A DNA stretch of 64,000 bases from Vibrio sp. SNU_ST1 (GCF_030563405.1 NZ_CP130748.1:1922001-1986000), one strand, 5' to 3'; positions 36,569-44,822 are shown, counted from the stretch's first letter. The notes: generated from the sequence alone by a model not told the origin. Numbers and translations are program-made.

Positions 36569-37297
36569 TTACTGTTCTTTGTAGTGGCCAAACTTGTAGT
36601 TCATCTCGTTGTTACGCATTTCGCCTTTAAAGAAGCGTCTTACATTGGCTTTGAGGTAAGTTGAGCCGGTCTTCACAACGCCATCTTGGTCTAAACGGCG
36701 TGGGTCAAAACCAAAAGTCATATTCAGGAATCTAAATCGCCATGTCTTGCTCGCACGTTTTACATAGTCACAGTCTTCACACAGTACGATATCTTCATCG
36801 AAACCGCCGATTTCATCATGCGCGCGTTTAGTCGCGAAAATACATGCGCCAATCGCCGTCGGGAAAAAGAACTGGGTAGTGAACAAGCCTGCGTTAAATA
36901 AGCCGTAACCAAACTTGTGTACAAGCGGCAAACCTTTGGAACTCATGTACACACCCGCAACTTCAAGCTTTTTCTCCTCTAGTTCATAAAGCGCTTTCGC
37001 AAGGAAGTTTCGAGGCAAGCTCACGTCAGCATCTAAGAAAAGGATTCTGTTGTACTGCGCTAATGACGCGCCCGTGTTTCGGCCAAGGCTCACACCACGG
37101 TTTTCCATATGATGAACAGTTAATTTTGGCAACGCATTTTCATAAGCTTGTGCCACTTCTCTTGTGTTGTCTTCACTGTTGGAGTCGACAACAATCACCT
37201 CAAATTCTTGGTGAGTTTGCACACTCAACTCTTCCATTAAGCGGCTGATGCGTTTCTCTTCGTTTAGCGTAATTACGACAATGCTTACCGGTTCCAT
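36569..37297 (-). CDS. Glycosyltransferase family 2 protein
   Basis: The 242-residue GT-A fold enzyme has VSIVVITLNEEKRISRLMEE, the acidic DSNSEDNT site, the DXD-like LFLDADVSLP, and GGFDEDIVLCEDCDYVKR with the base-like ED. It transfers a sugar from a nucleotide-sugar donor; the acceptor is unknown. It is the first gene of the pair with the DedA-LssY gene, which suggests a lipid-linked sugar task. Confidence 0.85.
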   Translation of the reverse strand: MEPVSIVVITLNEEKRISRLMEELSVQTHQEFEVIVVDSNSEDNTREVAQAYENALPKLTVHHMENRGVSLGRNTGASLAQYNRILFLDADVSLPRNFLAKALYELEEKKLEVAGVYMSSKGLPLVHKFGYGLFNAGLFTTQFFFPTAIGACIFATKRAHDEIGGFDEDIVLCEDCDYVKRASKTWRFRFLNMTFGFDPRRLDQDGVVKTGSTYLKANVRRFFKGEMRNNEMNYKFGHYKEQ

Positions 37298-37666
37298 ATT
37301 TTCACCTATTCATTCTGCTGTTTAATTAACACTAAGATTAACCAACCAAGCCTTAACCAAGTCTTAGGCAAACATTCATTTTCCGTTCATTAACTTGATG
37401 ATTTAGCAGCGCAATAAACAGATAAGATTGGCAATGTAAAAGACGATAAAATGGGGCAAGTAAGCGCTAGTGAACGTTTTATCTCCAAACGAATCATTTA
37501 TCGAAGGAAATTCACTTTGAGATGGGCTTCTGACTTGCTCAGATTTGAATGTGATGTTAGTATCCGCGCTCGCTTAAGCATGAACTCGTTTATGCATAAG
37601 CTTTACCACATACTCAAGGTCGCATTGAGGTGTGAAGTTAATTTTTACTAATTTGAGAGTAAAACT
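37298..37666. other. Intergenic region and leader of rplY
   Basis: No gene is credible here. Near its end is a 10-bp imperfect hairpin (GCTTAAGCAT at 37572-37581 with ATGCATAAGC at 37592-37601, one mismatch). It is a candidate for the L25 autoregulatory leader known in E. coli. Confidence 0.4.
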
Positions 37667-37945
37667 ATGAAATTTGAAGCAGTAGTACGTACTGAACTAG
37701 GTAAAGGTGCGAGCCGCCGCCTACGTCACGCTGGTAAATTCCCAGCTGTAATCTACGGTGGCGAAGCAGCAGCTGTAGCTATCGAACTTGTTCACGCTGA
37801 CGTGATCAACCAAATGGATAAGCCTGAATTCTACGAAACAATCACTCTAGTGATTGACGGCGCAGAAGTTAAGGTTAAGCCGCAAGACGTTCAACGTCAC
37901 GCGTTCAAGCCTAAAGTTGAGCACATGGATTTCATCCGTATCTAA
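37667..37945 (+). CDS. rplY: 50S ribosomal protein L25
   Basis: This 92-residue short-form L25 starts [20 protein letters not shown]. It binds 5S rRNA in the large subunit. The length matches E. coli RplY (94) rather than the longer CTC-type. Its strong codon bias towards common codons fits a highly expressed gene. A GAGAGT purine site precedes the ATG. Confidence 0.97.
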   Translation: MKFEAVVRTELGKGASRRLRHAGKFPAVIYGGEAAAVAIELVHADVINQMDKPEFYETITLVIDGAEVKVKPQDVQRHAFKPKVEHMDFIRI

Positions 37946-38032
37946 TTCCCTACCAAGGAATAAGATTGGATTAATCCAGCCTTCTGCATAGAAAAGATAA
38001 TCGATCTTACCAGTCGAGAAATCTAGAAATTC

Positions 38033-38063
38033 GAAACCCCGATGCTACCAACATCGGGGTTTC
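38033..38063 (+). terminator. Terminator of rplY
   Basis: A 12-bp stem (38033-38044 with 38052-38063) with a 7-base loop; the T-tract is short. Confidence 0.65.
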
Positions 38064-38396
38064 ACCGTTCCTGGGCCCTCAAAAACGTCGTAAATATCGC
38101 GCAATACACTGAAAACAATCAATTTTCTTCTCCCCCACTTTATCCCAGTCTTGCTTGGGTGGACGAAAGGTGGACTTATACAGTAGTTTTTCTAACACAA
38201 AGACTAGACCGCTTTTTCGCTAGGCTCCGCACACTCACTTTTCAAAACATAACACTCAGCCTCCCTGGCCAAAAATCATGGATTCGGATTCCGAATTGGC
38301 GAATAAAGAGGAGTAATATTAGGATAGTTGTAGCAGTTTACCTTGGAAGGTTATCGTACATTTACAGGGTCAAGCGGCCTGAATACTCGACTTTCC
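38064..38396. other. Gap between rplY and the cassette region
   Basis: I see no gene here. A near-palindrome ATTCGGATTCCGAAT lies at about 38282. No attC-like sequence was recognised. Confidence 0.3.
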
Positions 38397-38723
38397 TTAG
38401 GCTCTTCTTTCTAGAGCGTTCGTAATGTCTTTTTTGAGTTCACCTGAAAGGCGTTCGAATTGTTTTGGTACAACCAAACCTTCCTCGCACATTTGCATGA
38501 GTTGGATAAATGCTCGGCTTCGAGAATGTCCATCAAAAATAAGCTTCATTTGCTTTTGAGATTCTTTGGAGTACTCGCACATAAAGTGAAACCTTTCCCC
38601 TACAGATTCTGATTCATCAGTAATCGCTTTGATGGCTTCATCTAGCTGACGAGTACAAAACCGTTGCGCAGCTTCACTCTTTATCTCGCAAAAGATTTTC
38701 CAATCAGACTCTTTGATATCCAT
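38397..38723 (-). CDS. Hypothetical protein at the distal end of the integron remnant
   Basis: A 108-residue soluble, helix-rich protein with several Cys residues (MDIKESDWKIFCEIKSEAAQ). I do not recognise a family. It starts at 38723; a GGAGGT site lies just upstream. It follows attC-C in the array direction, but I cannot find an attC after its stop, so it is either the last cassette with a lost attC or an ordinary gene. Confidence 0.55.
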   Translation of the reverse strand: MDIKESDWKIFCEIKSEAAQRFCTRQLDEAIKAITDESESVGERFHFMCEYSKESQKQMKLIFDGHSRSRAFIQLMQMCEEGLVVPKQFERLSGELKKDITNALERRA

Positions 38724-38869
38724 ACAGACCTCCACAAAGTGTTACTTCTTAGGGTAGAACATTACGGCGTTTAAAAGACGTGAACGACACGATTACCCAA
38801 TAGTAAACCAGAGCGCTATTAACACGAAATCCAATCTTGAGCAGAAAGGAAGGGCCAGCATTAGGCTGC

Positions 38870-39003
38870 TTTAAACGCCTGTAGGGATATTTCCAAAGTC
38901 TAGTTTGATATTAATTCCACTAATTTCGCTTGATGCTAAGAAATACAGGCATAAAATTTGGCCAGAGGTACATATAAGAGTCCACCTTAAATGCTTGTTA
39001 TCT
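38870..39003 (-). other. attC-like site C (degenerate)
   Basis: On the minus strand it begins AGATAACAAGCATTTAAGG and ends CAGGCGTTTAAAG. These ends match the outer parts of attC-A and attC-B (AACAAGC and AGGCGTT), while the centre differs. The stop codon of the preceding gene lies in the leading TAAC. Confidence 0.6.
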
Positions 39004-39297
39004 ACGTTGCTGAAGATTAGCGACATGATGCTTATACTTCTTCTCACGCCAACACCATATTGCATAACTTGACGGGATAGCACCTATCGAACCCCAAAAA
39101 CCACTCATCAATACATCGGTAGTTTGCGCCCAGCCCCAAACACTTTCTGACATAAACAACGGTTCAATACTTCGACCGACCATCACTCCTAAAAGTGCGG
39201 GAAATGATGTACGGATAATAAATCTAAGACTTCCTTTTTTCCTCTCTAGCTTCCATTTTGAAAACTCGATATCAGGATCTTTCACTATCGCCTCCAT
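38998..39297 (-). CDS. Small membrane protein in an integron cassette
   Basis: A 99-residue protein with two hydrophobic segments (FPALLGVMVG and VLMSGFWGSIGAIPSSYAIW) and a basic tail. I do not recognise a family. The start at 39297 (MEAIVKDPDIEFSKWKLERK) lies 20 bases past attC-B. It ends inside attC-C, the usual cassette layout. Confidence 0.6.
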   Translation of the reverse strand: MEAIVKDPDIEFSKWKLERKKGSLRFIIRTSFPALLGVMVGRSIEPLFMSESVWGWAQTTDVLMSGFWGSIGAIPSSYAIWCWREKKYKHHVANLQQRR

Positions 39298-39316
39298 AAG
39301 ATAATTTGCCTGAAGC

Positions 39317-39439
39317 ACATAATGCCTAATTGAGTCGCTGACAACACTACCTATACACTCAAACCTACGACCGAAATCACTGAAACTAATCCAAGTAGAA
39401 AATTACAAACGTAACAGTCTGCTTAAATGCTTGTCATGG
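39317..39439 (-). other. attC site B (mutated core)
   Basis: 123 bp, clearly related over its length to attC-A (shared GCCTAATTGAG/AAG, GCTGACAAC, ACACTCAAA, ATCACTGAA, CAGTCTGCTT). The outer cores are changed to ACATAAT and GTCATGG, so the recombination point may be inactive. Confidence 0.85.
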
Positions 39440-39504
39440 CGCAATTTGCAACACCTGTGGCGATTTACTACAATATAAATACAAACTAAATTAGGAGACA
39501 TATT

Positions 39505-39726
39505 ATGGCTACTGCAAGTGTACGTATTGACCAAGATCTTTTTGATAAGGCAGCGATAATGGCTAAAGCACTAAACCGCACTACACCAAAACAAATTGAG
39601 CACTGGGCTAAAATCGGGAAAATGATGGAAGACAACCCTGATCTACCTTATGAGTTCGTAAAGCAAGCAGTCATAGCAAAAGCTGAGAAGGAAGCAGGTA
39701 AATTAGAGGCTTACTCTTTTGACTAA
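39505..39726 (+). CDS. ParD-like antitoxin
   Basis: A 73-residue protein starting MATASVRIDQDLFDKAAIMA, with RTTPKQIEHWAKIGKMMEDN, as in ParD_like antitoxins. TAGGAGAC lies 6 bases before the ATG, and an AT-rich promoter (TTTACT, TATAAATA) lies just upstream. It overlaps the toxin gene by 8 bp. It reads against the array direction, as toxin-antitoxin cassettes with their own promoter can. Confidence 0.8.
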   Translation: MATASVRIDQDLFDKAAIMAKALNRTTPKQIEHWAKIGKMMEDNPDLPYEFVKQAVIAKAEKEAGKLEAYSFD

Positions 39727-40009
39727 GATTACCAACATTCTTCAGACACCTACTTTTAAGAAGGCGGTCAAGAAATTACACAAGAACCAAAAAACGGATC
39801 TAGATAATGCTATTCGAGCCCTTATGGAAGATCCGCATCTTGGTGAGCAGAAGAAAGGTGACCTGTTTTTCTTGAGAGTGCATAAATTCAAGATGGTTAA
39901 ACAATTAACATTGCTCGGTTATAGCTATGAAGATGGTACTGTAACTCTCGAACTAATAGCTCTCGGCTCGCACGAAAACTTTTATCGAGATATGAAGAAA
40001 ATATATTGA
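39719..40009 (+). CDS. ParE/RelE-like toxin
   Basis: A 96-residue RelE/ParE-superfamily-like protein: TPTFKKAVKKLHKNQKTDLD, a basic core and ELIALGSHENFYRDMKK at the end, as in the ParE-like toxins paired with ParD_like antitoxins. Toxin-antitoxin cassettes are typical stabilisers of Vibrio chromosomal integrons. The target is not known. Confidence 0.8.
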   Translation: MTKITNILQTPTFKKAVKKLHKNQKTDLDNAIRALMEDPHLGEQKKGDLFFLRVHKFKMVKQLTLLGYSYEDGTVTLELIALGSHENFYRDMKKIY

Positions 40010-40404
40010 TTCAATGTGATCGAAAATATCCTTGCCCGTCTGAGCCATACTCTTGTAACGCTATAACTCTCCTTATGAATAACACCTTACTAACCTTAAA
40101 CTGCAAGGTAAACGACCTCCAACTATTGATGCCGATTCTCGTGCGGTTCGTCGAAAGGCATTTGATAATAAGGAGAATAGCATCAACCAAAATAGAGGAG
40201 GTGTGACGACGAAAGAAACGAAAAATGGCTAACTGGCTGATAAGATTGCTATCGCAACCTTATCTTAGCCTCGCTCGCCTTGAGAAAGCCTCAAAGCGAT
40301 GCGCCCTTCAAACTAAATTACACAATTTACTTAATAAAGTGGCTTCGGGCTTGTTCAACACTCGGGATTTAGTGTTGGCTACGCAACACCTTAATCCTTA
40401 TTTG
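40010..40404. other. Structured non-coding segment in the cassette row
   Basis: I see no gene. It contains a 10-bp hairpin with a TATC loop (40240-40249 with 40254-40263, one mismatch) and a 7-bp hairpin (CAACACT at 40356-40362 with AGTGTTG at 40371-40377). The right end reads GTTATGT (minus ACATAAC), as in attC-A. It may be a diverged attC or a small repeated element. Confidence 0.4.
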
Positions 40405-40800
40405 TTATGTGCAATTGTCGTTTGTTATTCTCACATTGGTTACGGGCTTACTACCATTGGCTGTGACATCTACAGAAATCCACTTTCCATTCGACAACCA
40501 CTCACTGATTCCCACGCTATTACATATCTTAGCTGGCAACATTTTTCGAGAATTTCGAGTAAGTACTTCTTTATTCATATCGCTTAGATCTACATTTGAT
40601 ATATGTACTTGCATAGAAATAACGTTTTCTTCAACCCTTAAAGAAGTAACCTTTACTTTTCCATCTTCACCGAACAACAACCCTTGAAACTGCGACTTTA
40701 ACTCTTCTAGCTGCTGATCTTCCTTATAGCGAGGGTAGTATTCTCGCCCTACGATGATAAGTGGCAACAAAAATAACAGATACATCCTAGACTTATTCAT
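40405..40800 (-). CDS. Small secreted or membrane-anchored protein in an integron cassette
   Basis: This 131-residue protein has an N-terminal hydrophobic anchor (MYLLFLLPLIIVG) and a hydrophilic outer domain with four Cys-poor beta-like stretches (VRITNDNCT end). No family recognised. It follows attC-A in array direction, and its TAA stop is part of ACATAAC, like a cassette end. Confidence 0.6.
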   Translation of the reverse strand: MNKSRMYLLFLLPLIIVGREYYPRYKEDQQLEELKSQFQGLLFGEDGKVKVTSLRVEENVISMQVHISNVDLSDMNKEVLTRNSRKMLPAKICNSVGISEWLSNGKWISVDVTANGSKPVTNVRITNDNCT

Positions 40801-40814
40801 TTATCCCTCTTGCA

Positions 40815-40939
40815 CATAACGCCTAATTAAGTAGCTGACAACGCTACCAATACACTCAAATCCACCACCGTAATCACTGAAGCTAAACCGAGTTGAAAAT
40901 GCCACGCGTTGGCAGTCTGCTTGAATTGCTTGTTATGTG
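40815..40939 (-). other. attC site A (best preserved)
   Basis: 125 bp bounded by ACATAAC (40815) and GTTATGT (40939), exact complements. It contains GCTGACAACG near one end, GCCACGCGTTGGCAGTCTGC near the other and the outer pair CGCCTAATTAAG/CTTGAATTGCTTG, as in Vibrio repeats. It follows the first cassette gene. This is a credible attC. Confidence 0.9.
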
Positions 40940-40940
40940 T

Positions 40941-41366
40941 TTACTCAAAGTAACCCTCGGAAGCAATGGCAACCGATTGAAAGTACAACCCTTCACCTTC
41001 TTCTAGGTCAGGAAGAGTTGGACGCCAGAAAGATAACTGAAGCTCTTTAAATACGTAGCTATAGCCTAACTCTGGATCAGAATAATCATAGTTACCTTCT
41101 AGCTGAATTCGTTCGAGCACATTAGTTGCTAATGTCCTATGTACGTCTAAGCCAAGCAATGTCGTTGAAAACAACTCTGACGCAGCGGCTTCAATGAACT
41201 CAACTCTTCCTTCATTATCAAAATCTACCATGAGACCGTCTAAAAAATGATGGCGATGACCATAGATGCAATCAGGAGCTCCGATAACATTGCTCACTTC
41301 AGTTTCTGTCATACCGAACTTGACTGGACCGATTGAATTTCCTAGCTGAATTTCGAAAATTTCCAT
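40941..41366 (-). CDS. First cassette gene, unknown function
   Basis: A 141-residue acidic soluble protein (MEIFEIQLGNSIGPVKFGMT, then EVSNVIGAPDCIYGHRHHFL). The GxVxFGMTxxEVxxxxGxP pattern recurs in several uncharacterised families, so no function is given. It lies directly behind the attI-side junction (GTTATGT at 41382-41388) and is therefore the most recently inserted cassette. Confidence 0.7.
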   Translation of the reverse strand: MEIFEIQLGNSIGPVKFGMTETEVSNVIGAPDCIYGHRHHFLDGLMVDFDNEGRVEFIEAAASELFSTTLLGLDVHRTLATNVLERIQLEGNYDYSDPELGYSYVFKELQLSFWRPTLPDLEEGEGLYFQSVAIASEGYFE

Positions 41367-41596
41367 TTTTATCCTAAAAACACATAACAGCTCTAAGACA
41401 GAAAAATTCTTCATTTAAATATAGAATTTTTCTATCTAGTATCTTGATGAAGTTAACCATACCCCGTTTTTATGAAAACTAACAGCAACTTAAGCACTAC
41501 GAGCATCTGCCTGAATCCCAAAATACAGATTTTTTCTATATAGCATGAATTGATGTGCCAAACTGCAACTCATGTATATAACCAGTTAAAGCTAAA
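41367..41596. promoter_or_regulatory. attI-like region and intI promoter
   Basis: A GTTATGT core at 41388-41382 (minus strand) marks the junction with the first cassette. The rest, up to the integrase ATG, is AT-rich and should hold the attI arms, cassette promoter and integrase promoter. I could not define the arms. Confidence 0.5.
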
Positions 41597-42249
41597 ATGA
41601 AAAAATCACCATTTCTAGCCTACATAGAAGAGTATATGTTGGGGAGACACTATGCTCTTCGTACTACACAGGCGTACATTTATTGGATTCACCAGTACAT
41701 TCTTTATCATGATAAAAAGCATCCCAGAAGTTTGACTTCAAGGCATGTAGAAGACTTCCTGACGCACTTAGTTGTTGATAGGAAGTCAGCACAGAAAACG
41801 CAGAGCCTAGCCCTCAATGCGATAGTCTTTTTATACAAAGAAATCGTTCAGGAACCCATTGAACTTAATATGCAGTTTCGCCGTTCAGACAAATCCCGAA
41901 AGTTGCCAACGGTTATGACTCCAGAAGAAATTGGCAATTTCTTTTTCCTTCTGCTCGTCTGGCACCCGATTTACGAACAGGTGAATTACGAAGGCATCAT
42001 ATTCATCCAACAGCACTACAAAAACACATTAAGGTAGCTAGCAAAAAAGCCGACATTGAGAAAAACATTTCCTGCCACACTTTAAGGCATTCATTTGCTA
42101 CGCACCTTCTTCAAAGCGGTGCTGATATTAGAACAGTTCAAGAACAGCTTGGACATACCGATCTAAAAACAACGCAAATATATACTCACATCATAGATAG
42201 AGGAGCCAACGGCGTAATTAGTCCACTATCAAAAATATTCGTTAAGTAA
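41597..42249 (+). pseudogene. intIA: Integron integrase (IntIA type), internal deletion and frameshift
   Basis: The first about 113 codons (SPFLAYIEEYMLGRHYALRT, KKHPRSLTSRHVEDFLTHLV, KTQSLALNAIVFLYKEI) closely match Vibrio IntIA. Around 41935-41941 the frame switches, and from 41941 another frame encodes [20 protein letters not shown], then [32 protein letters not shown] and a normal end. About 100 codons are missing, including the first catalytic Arg region. Box II (HxLRH) and the Tyr nucleophile remain but cannot work. In the original frame the protein stops at 42037. A full IntIA has about 320 residues. Confidence 0.92.
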
Positions 42250-42420
42250 TTGTCGGGGAATCTCTGGTTCCGAGGTTTCGTAAACTTAGCGGCTCACAAC
42301 TCACTTACATACCTTTACTTACCAAACCATGAAACTTGCTAAATTAGATGCTTACTTTTGCTCTAGCCGTAACTTCGGTATGTTACGAACCATCAATGAT
42401 ATACAGTCAAGGAAATGCAA

Positions 42421-43794
42421 ATGAAGCGAATTGAGCAACTACCAATGCCACCCACCTCTGGTGTTTTAGGACATGTTAGTTATTTAAAAAAGTCCAATGT
42501 TCATCAGCAAATGTTGTGTTGGATTAAAGAGTACGGTGCTCATTTCCGTTTAAAGCTAGGCTTGAAGGATGTACTTGTATTGTCCGACGTAGCTCAAATC
42601 AAGTCAGTGTTAAAATCTAGGCCGGATGAATTTCGCCGCCTAAAGAGTATCGAAAGTGTATTTGATGAAGCTGGGCTTAATGGCATATTCTCTGCTGAAG
42701 AGGAACGTTGGAAGCATCAACGAAAATTAACAGAACCTATGTTCCAACCTAGTCACCTGAAACATTTTCATCCTCAGTTAAGCGTGATTACAGAGCGCCT
42801 AGGAAAACACTTTGAAATGCTGGCAGAATCAGGAGAAGTGGTCGAATTAGTCGCAGAATTTAAAAAATACACGGTTGATGTAACATCTCTGCTAGCGTTC
42901 GGGGAAGACTTTAACTCGATAGAACAAACGACTACGCCGTTAGGTAAAAGCTTACAAGAAGTTTTTCCGGTAATAAACCAACGTTGTAAGTCTCCCATTC
43001 CATTATGGCGCTTTTTCAAAACAAGAAAAGACAAGCAGTTTGATGCCAGTTTGGAAGAAATCGGGCGTTTTGTTTCTGGATGTATTGAAAAACAACGAGA
43101 TCGTTTAATCAACGAACCAAACCTTAAAGGCTCACCAGAAAACATGTTGCAAATCATGCTGTTGGAGCAAGAGCAAGATTCATCATTAACAGACCAAGAT
43201 ATTATAGCTAATGCTATTACCCTTCTATTGGCTGGTGAAGATACCACCGCGAATACACTTGCTTGGATGGCGTTCTTAGTCAGCGGTAATAGTAGTAGTG
43301 AACAGGCCCTACAAGATGAACTTGACGCCCTTGGTGATAGGAAGGTTTTAGAGTGGCCTCTTCCTCGTGCACCTTATATGACTGCGGTGATGTATGAAGC
43401 TATGCGATTAAAGCCAGTAGCTCCACAACTTTACTTGGAACCCACACGAGACACTCAGATTGGCGACATCGAAGTAAAAAAAGGCACTCCTGTTTTTGTG
43501 ATGCTACATGCAAATGGTTTTGATCCAGATTTATTTGAAGACCCAACCACGTTTAACCCTAATCGTTGGATAGAAAAAGATGGCGCTTCATTCTCTAACC
43601 TTCAGCCGTTTGGTGGAGGTGCAAGACTATGCCCTGGACGCTCATTGGCGATGATGGAAATTAAACTCGCCTTTCATACATTGTTTAAAGAATTCAGTAT
43701 CGAGCCACAACAGGCCCCTGAAACTGTGGTTGAACAATTTGCGTTCACGATGTCTCCCGTTGGATTTAATGTAAAAATAACCAAGCGAAGCTAG
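42421..43794 (+). CDS. Cytochrome P450
   Basis: This 457-residue protein has an I-helix LLAGEDTTANTLAW, the ExxR motif YEAMRL, and the heme loop FGGGARLCPGRSLAMMEIKL with the Cys ligand. All are P450 hallmarks; it has no fused reductase. The substrate is unknown; long-chain or terpenoid hydroxylation would be a guess. ATG at 42421 has AAGGA 7 bases upstream. P450s are uncommon in Vibrio. A terminator follows. Confidence 0.93.
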   Translation: MKRIEQLPMPPTSGVLGHVSYLKKSNVHQQMLCWIKEYGAHFRLKLGLKDVLVLSDVAQIKSVLKSRPDEFRRLKSIESVFDEAGLNGIFSAEEERWKHQRKLTEPMFQPSHLKHFHPQLSVITERLGKHFEMLAESGEVVELVAEFKKYTVDVTSLLAFGEDFNSIEQTTTPLGKSLQEVFPVINQRCKSPIPLWRFFKTRKDKQFDASLEEIGRFVSGCIEKQRDRLINEPNLKGSPENMLQIMLLEQEQDSSLTDQDIIANAITLLLAGEDTTANTLAWMAFLVSGNSSSEQALQDELDALGDRKVLEWPLPRAPYMTAVMYEAMRLKPVAPQLYLEPTRDTQIGDIEVKKGTPVFVMLHANGFDPDLFEDPTTFNPNRWIEKDGASFSNLQPFGGGARLCPGRSLAMMEIKLAFHTLFKEFSIEPQQAPETVVEQFAFTMSPVGFNVKITKRS

Positions 43795-43826
43795 CTTACA
43801 AATAGACGTATCGAGAGCGAATGACA

Positions 43827-43850
43827 GAGAGCCGATATTTCGGCTCTTTT
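43827..43850 (+). terminator. Terminator of the P450 gene
   Basis: An 8-bp stem (AGAGCCGA at 43827-43834 with TCGGCTCT at 43839-43847) is followed by T residues. Confidence 0.75.
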
Positions 43851-43942
43851 CAACTATTAGGGGAATCAGAATAGGCCCAAAGGAAATACTCAATATAGTT
43901 AGAAACTAAAACAAACGTAGATACACCATGCCTAATATCGTC

Positions 43943-44347
43943 TTATTCGTATATTTTCCCATTATGCTTCAGCCAGCCATGAGCATGGTGATTCCGAGGA
44001 TCTTTGTGAGTCCAGTGCATCACGCCACCTTTCTTGTTCCATTCATACTCCCCATAAAATTCAACTCTATCGCCCTTTCTCAATCCCTGAATACGAGGAG
44101 CTAAATCAATATTATGTGCCACCAGCAAAGTTTGTCCGCTGTCGAGCCTTAAGATAAACTTCTGATGTCGAGAGCCTTTATTATCGTCTGGAAGCAATCG
44201 TGAAACTAAACCCGAACCACGTACTTGAACATCACTTTGGTGATTTTGGTAAGCTTGCTTAAGTCGCGCATCATTGGCCTGAACATGGCTGACACCAAAG
44301 CAGAGCAATACCAAAAATAGAGTAATAAACTTTTTCATTCCCTTCAT
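43943..44347 (-). CDS. Secreted DUF3465 protein
   Basis: A 134-residue protein with a signal peptide ending HVQAND. The mature part contains GSRHQKFILRLDSGQTLLVA, GDRVEFYGEYEWNKKGGVMH and WTHKDPRNHHAHGWLKHNGK, the DUF3465 pattern. An OB-fold-like role is often assumed for it; the function is unknown. The ATG at 44347 is kept; an ATG three codons later has GAAGGG almost touching it. Confidence 0.8.
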   Translation of the reverse strand: MKGMKKFITLFLVLLCFGVSHVQANDARLKQAYQNHQSDVQVRGSGLVSRLLPDDNKGSRHQKFILRLDSGQTLLVAHNIDLAPRIQGLRKGDRVEFYGEYEWNKKGGVMHWTHKDPRNHHAHGWLKHNGKIYE

Positions 44348-44822
44348 TGCTTTCGTTTCCCATATTAATTATTTAGGCTACTCACTAAGTATCCCTTGCG
44401 ACAAAAATAGCATAAGCACCACGACTAACGATTCATTAAAATCAAACTTATCTAATAAATAATTGCTCTTGGATTCAAGTGCGCAGTGCAACACCACTTT
44501 AACACTCAACATTTCAATATAAACAAGTTTCATTAGGTAACCTACTCACCACAAGTCGATGTGATTCCCTGTGTTTTGTAACCACTTATTTCATTGAAAT
44601 TTTTACAATTAATCGCTATCTAAAAGAATACTAAACTGTGGTCACATAACACTCTACTTATCATAAATAGCGTCACCAACCTCCCCTATTATCCATTGAT
44701 TTTTTGAATACCAAAATCATTCAATTGAACATATCAACGCAGCTTATTGATTAAGCAATTGAACTCATAACGTAGACCCTGTACGCTTACACTATGCACA
44801 CGGTTACTTAATGGAGATCACA
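44348..44822. other. 475-bp AT-rich intergenic region
   Basis: I see no gene or repeat in this stretch. Its right end should hold the promoter of the small gene at 44823. Confidence 0.3.

Noticed and set aside
37451..37651. 66-codon open frame upstream of rplY
   Set aside because: No ribosome binding site, odd composition, and it overlaps the likely promoter and leader of rplY.
38042..38425. 127-codon open frame starting in the rplY terminator
   Set aside because: It begins inside the terminator loop, lacks a ribosome site and has no recognisable protein features.
40225..40587. 120-codon frame opposite the 40405-40800 cassette gene
   Set aside because: Mostly antisense to a better-supported cassette gene and over a structured non-coding stretch.
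41570..41590. LexA box upstream of the integrase
   Set aside because: An AT-rich TGTATATAACCAG stretch is suggestive, but spacing and one half-site do not fit CTG-N10-CAG.
41597..42249. Phage integrase or start of a prophage
   Set aside because: The protein matches IntIA specifically, including the integron-only region before box II, and attC-like sites lie divergently. No phage genes or tRNA target are near.
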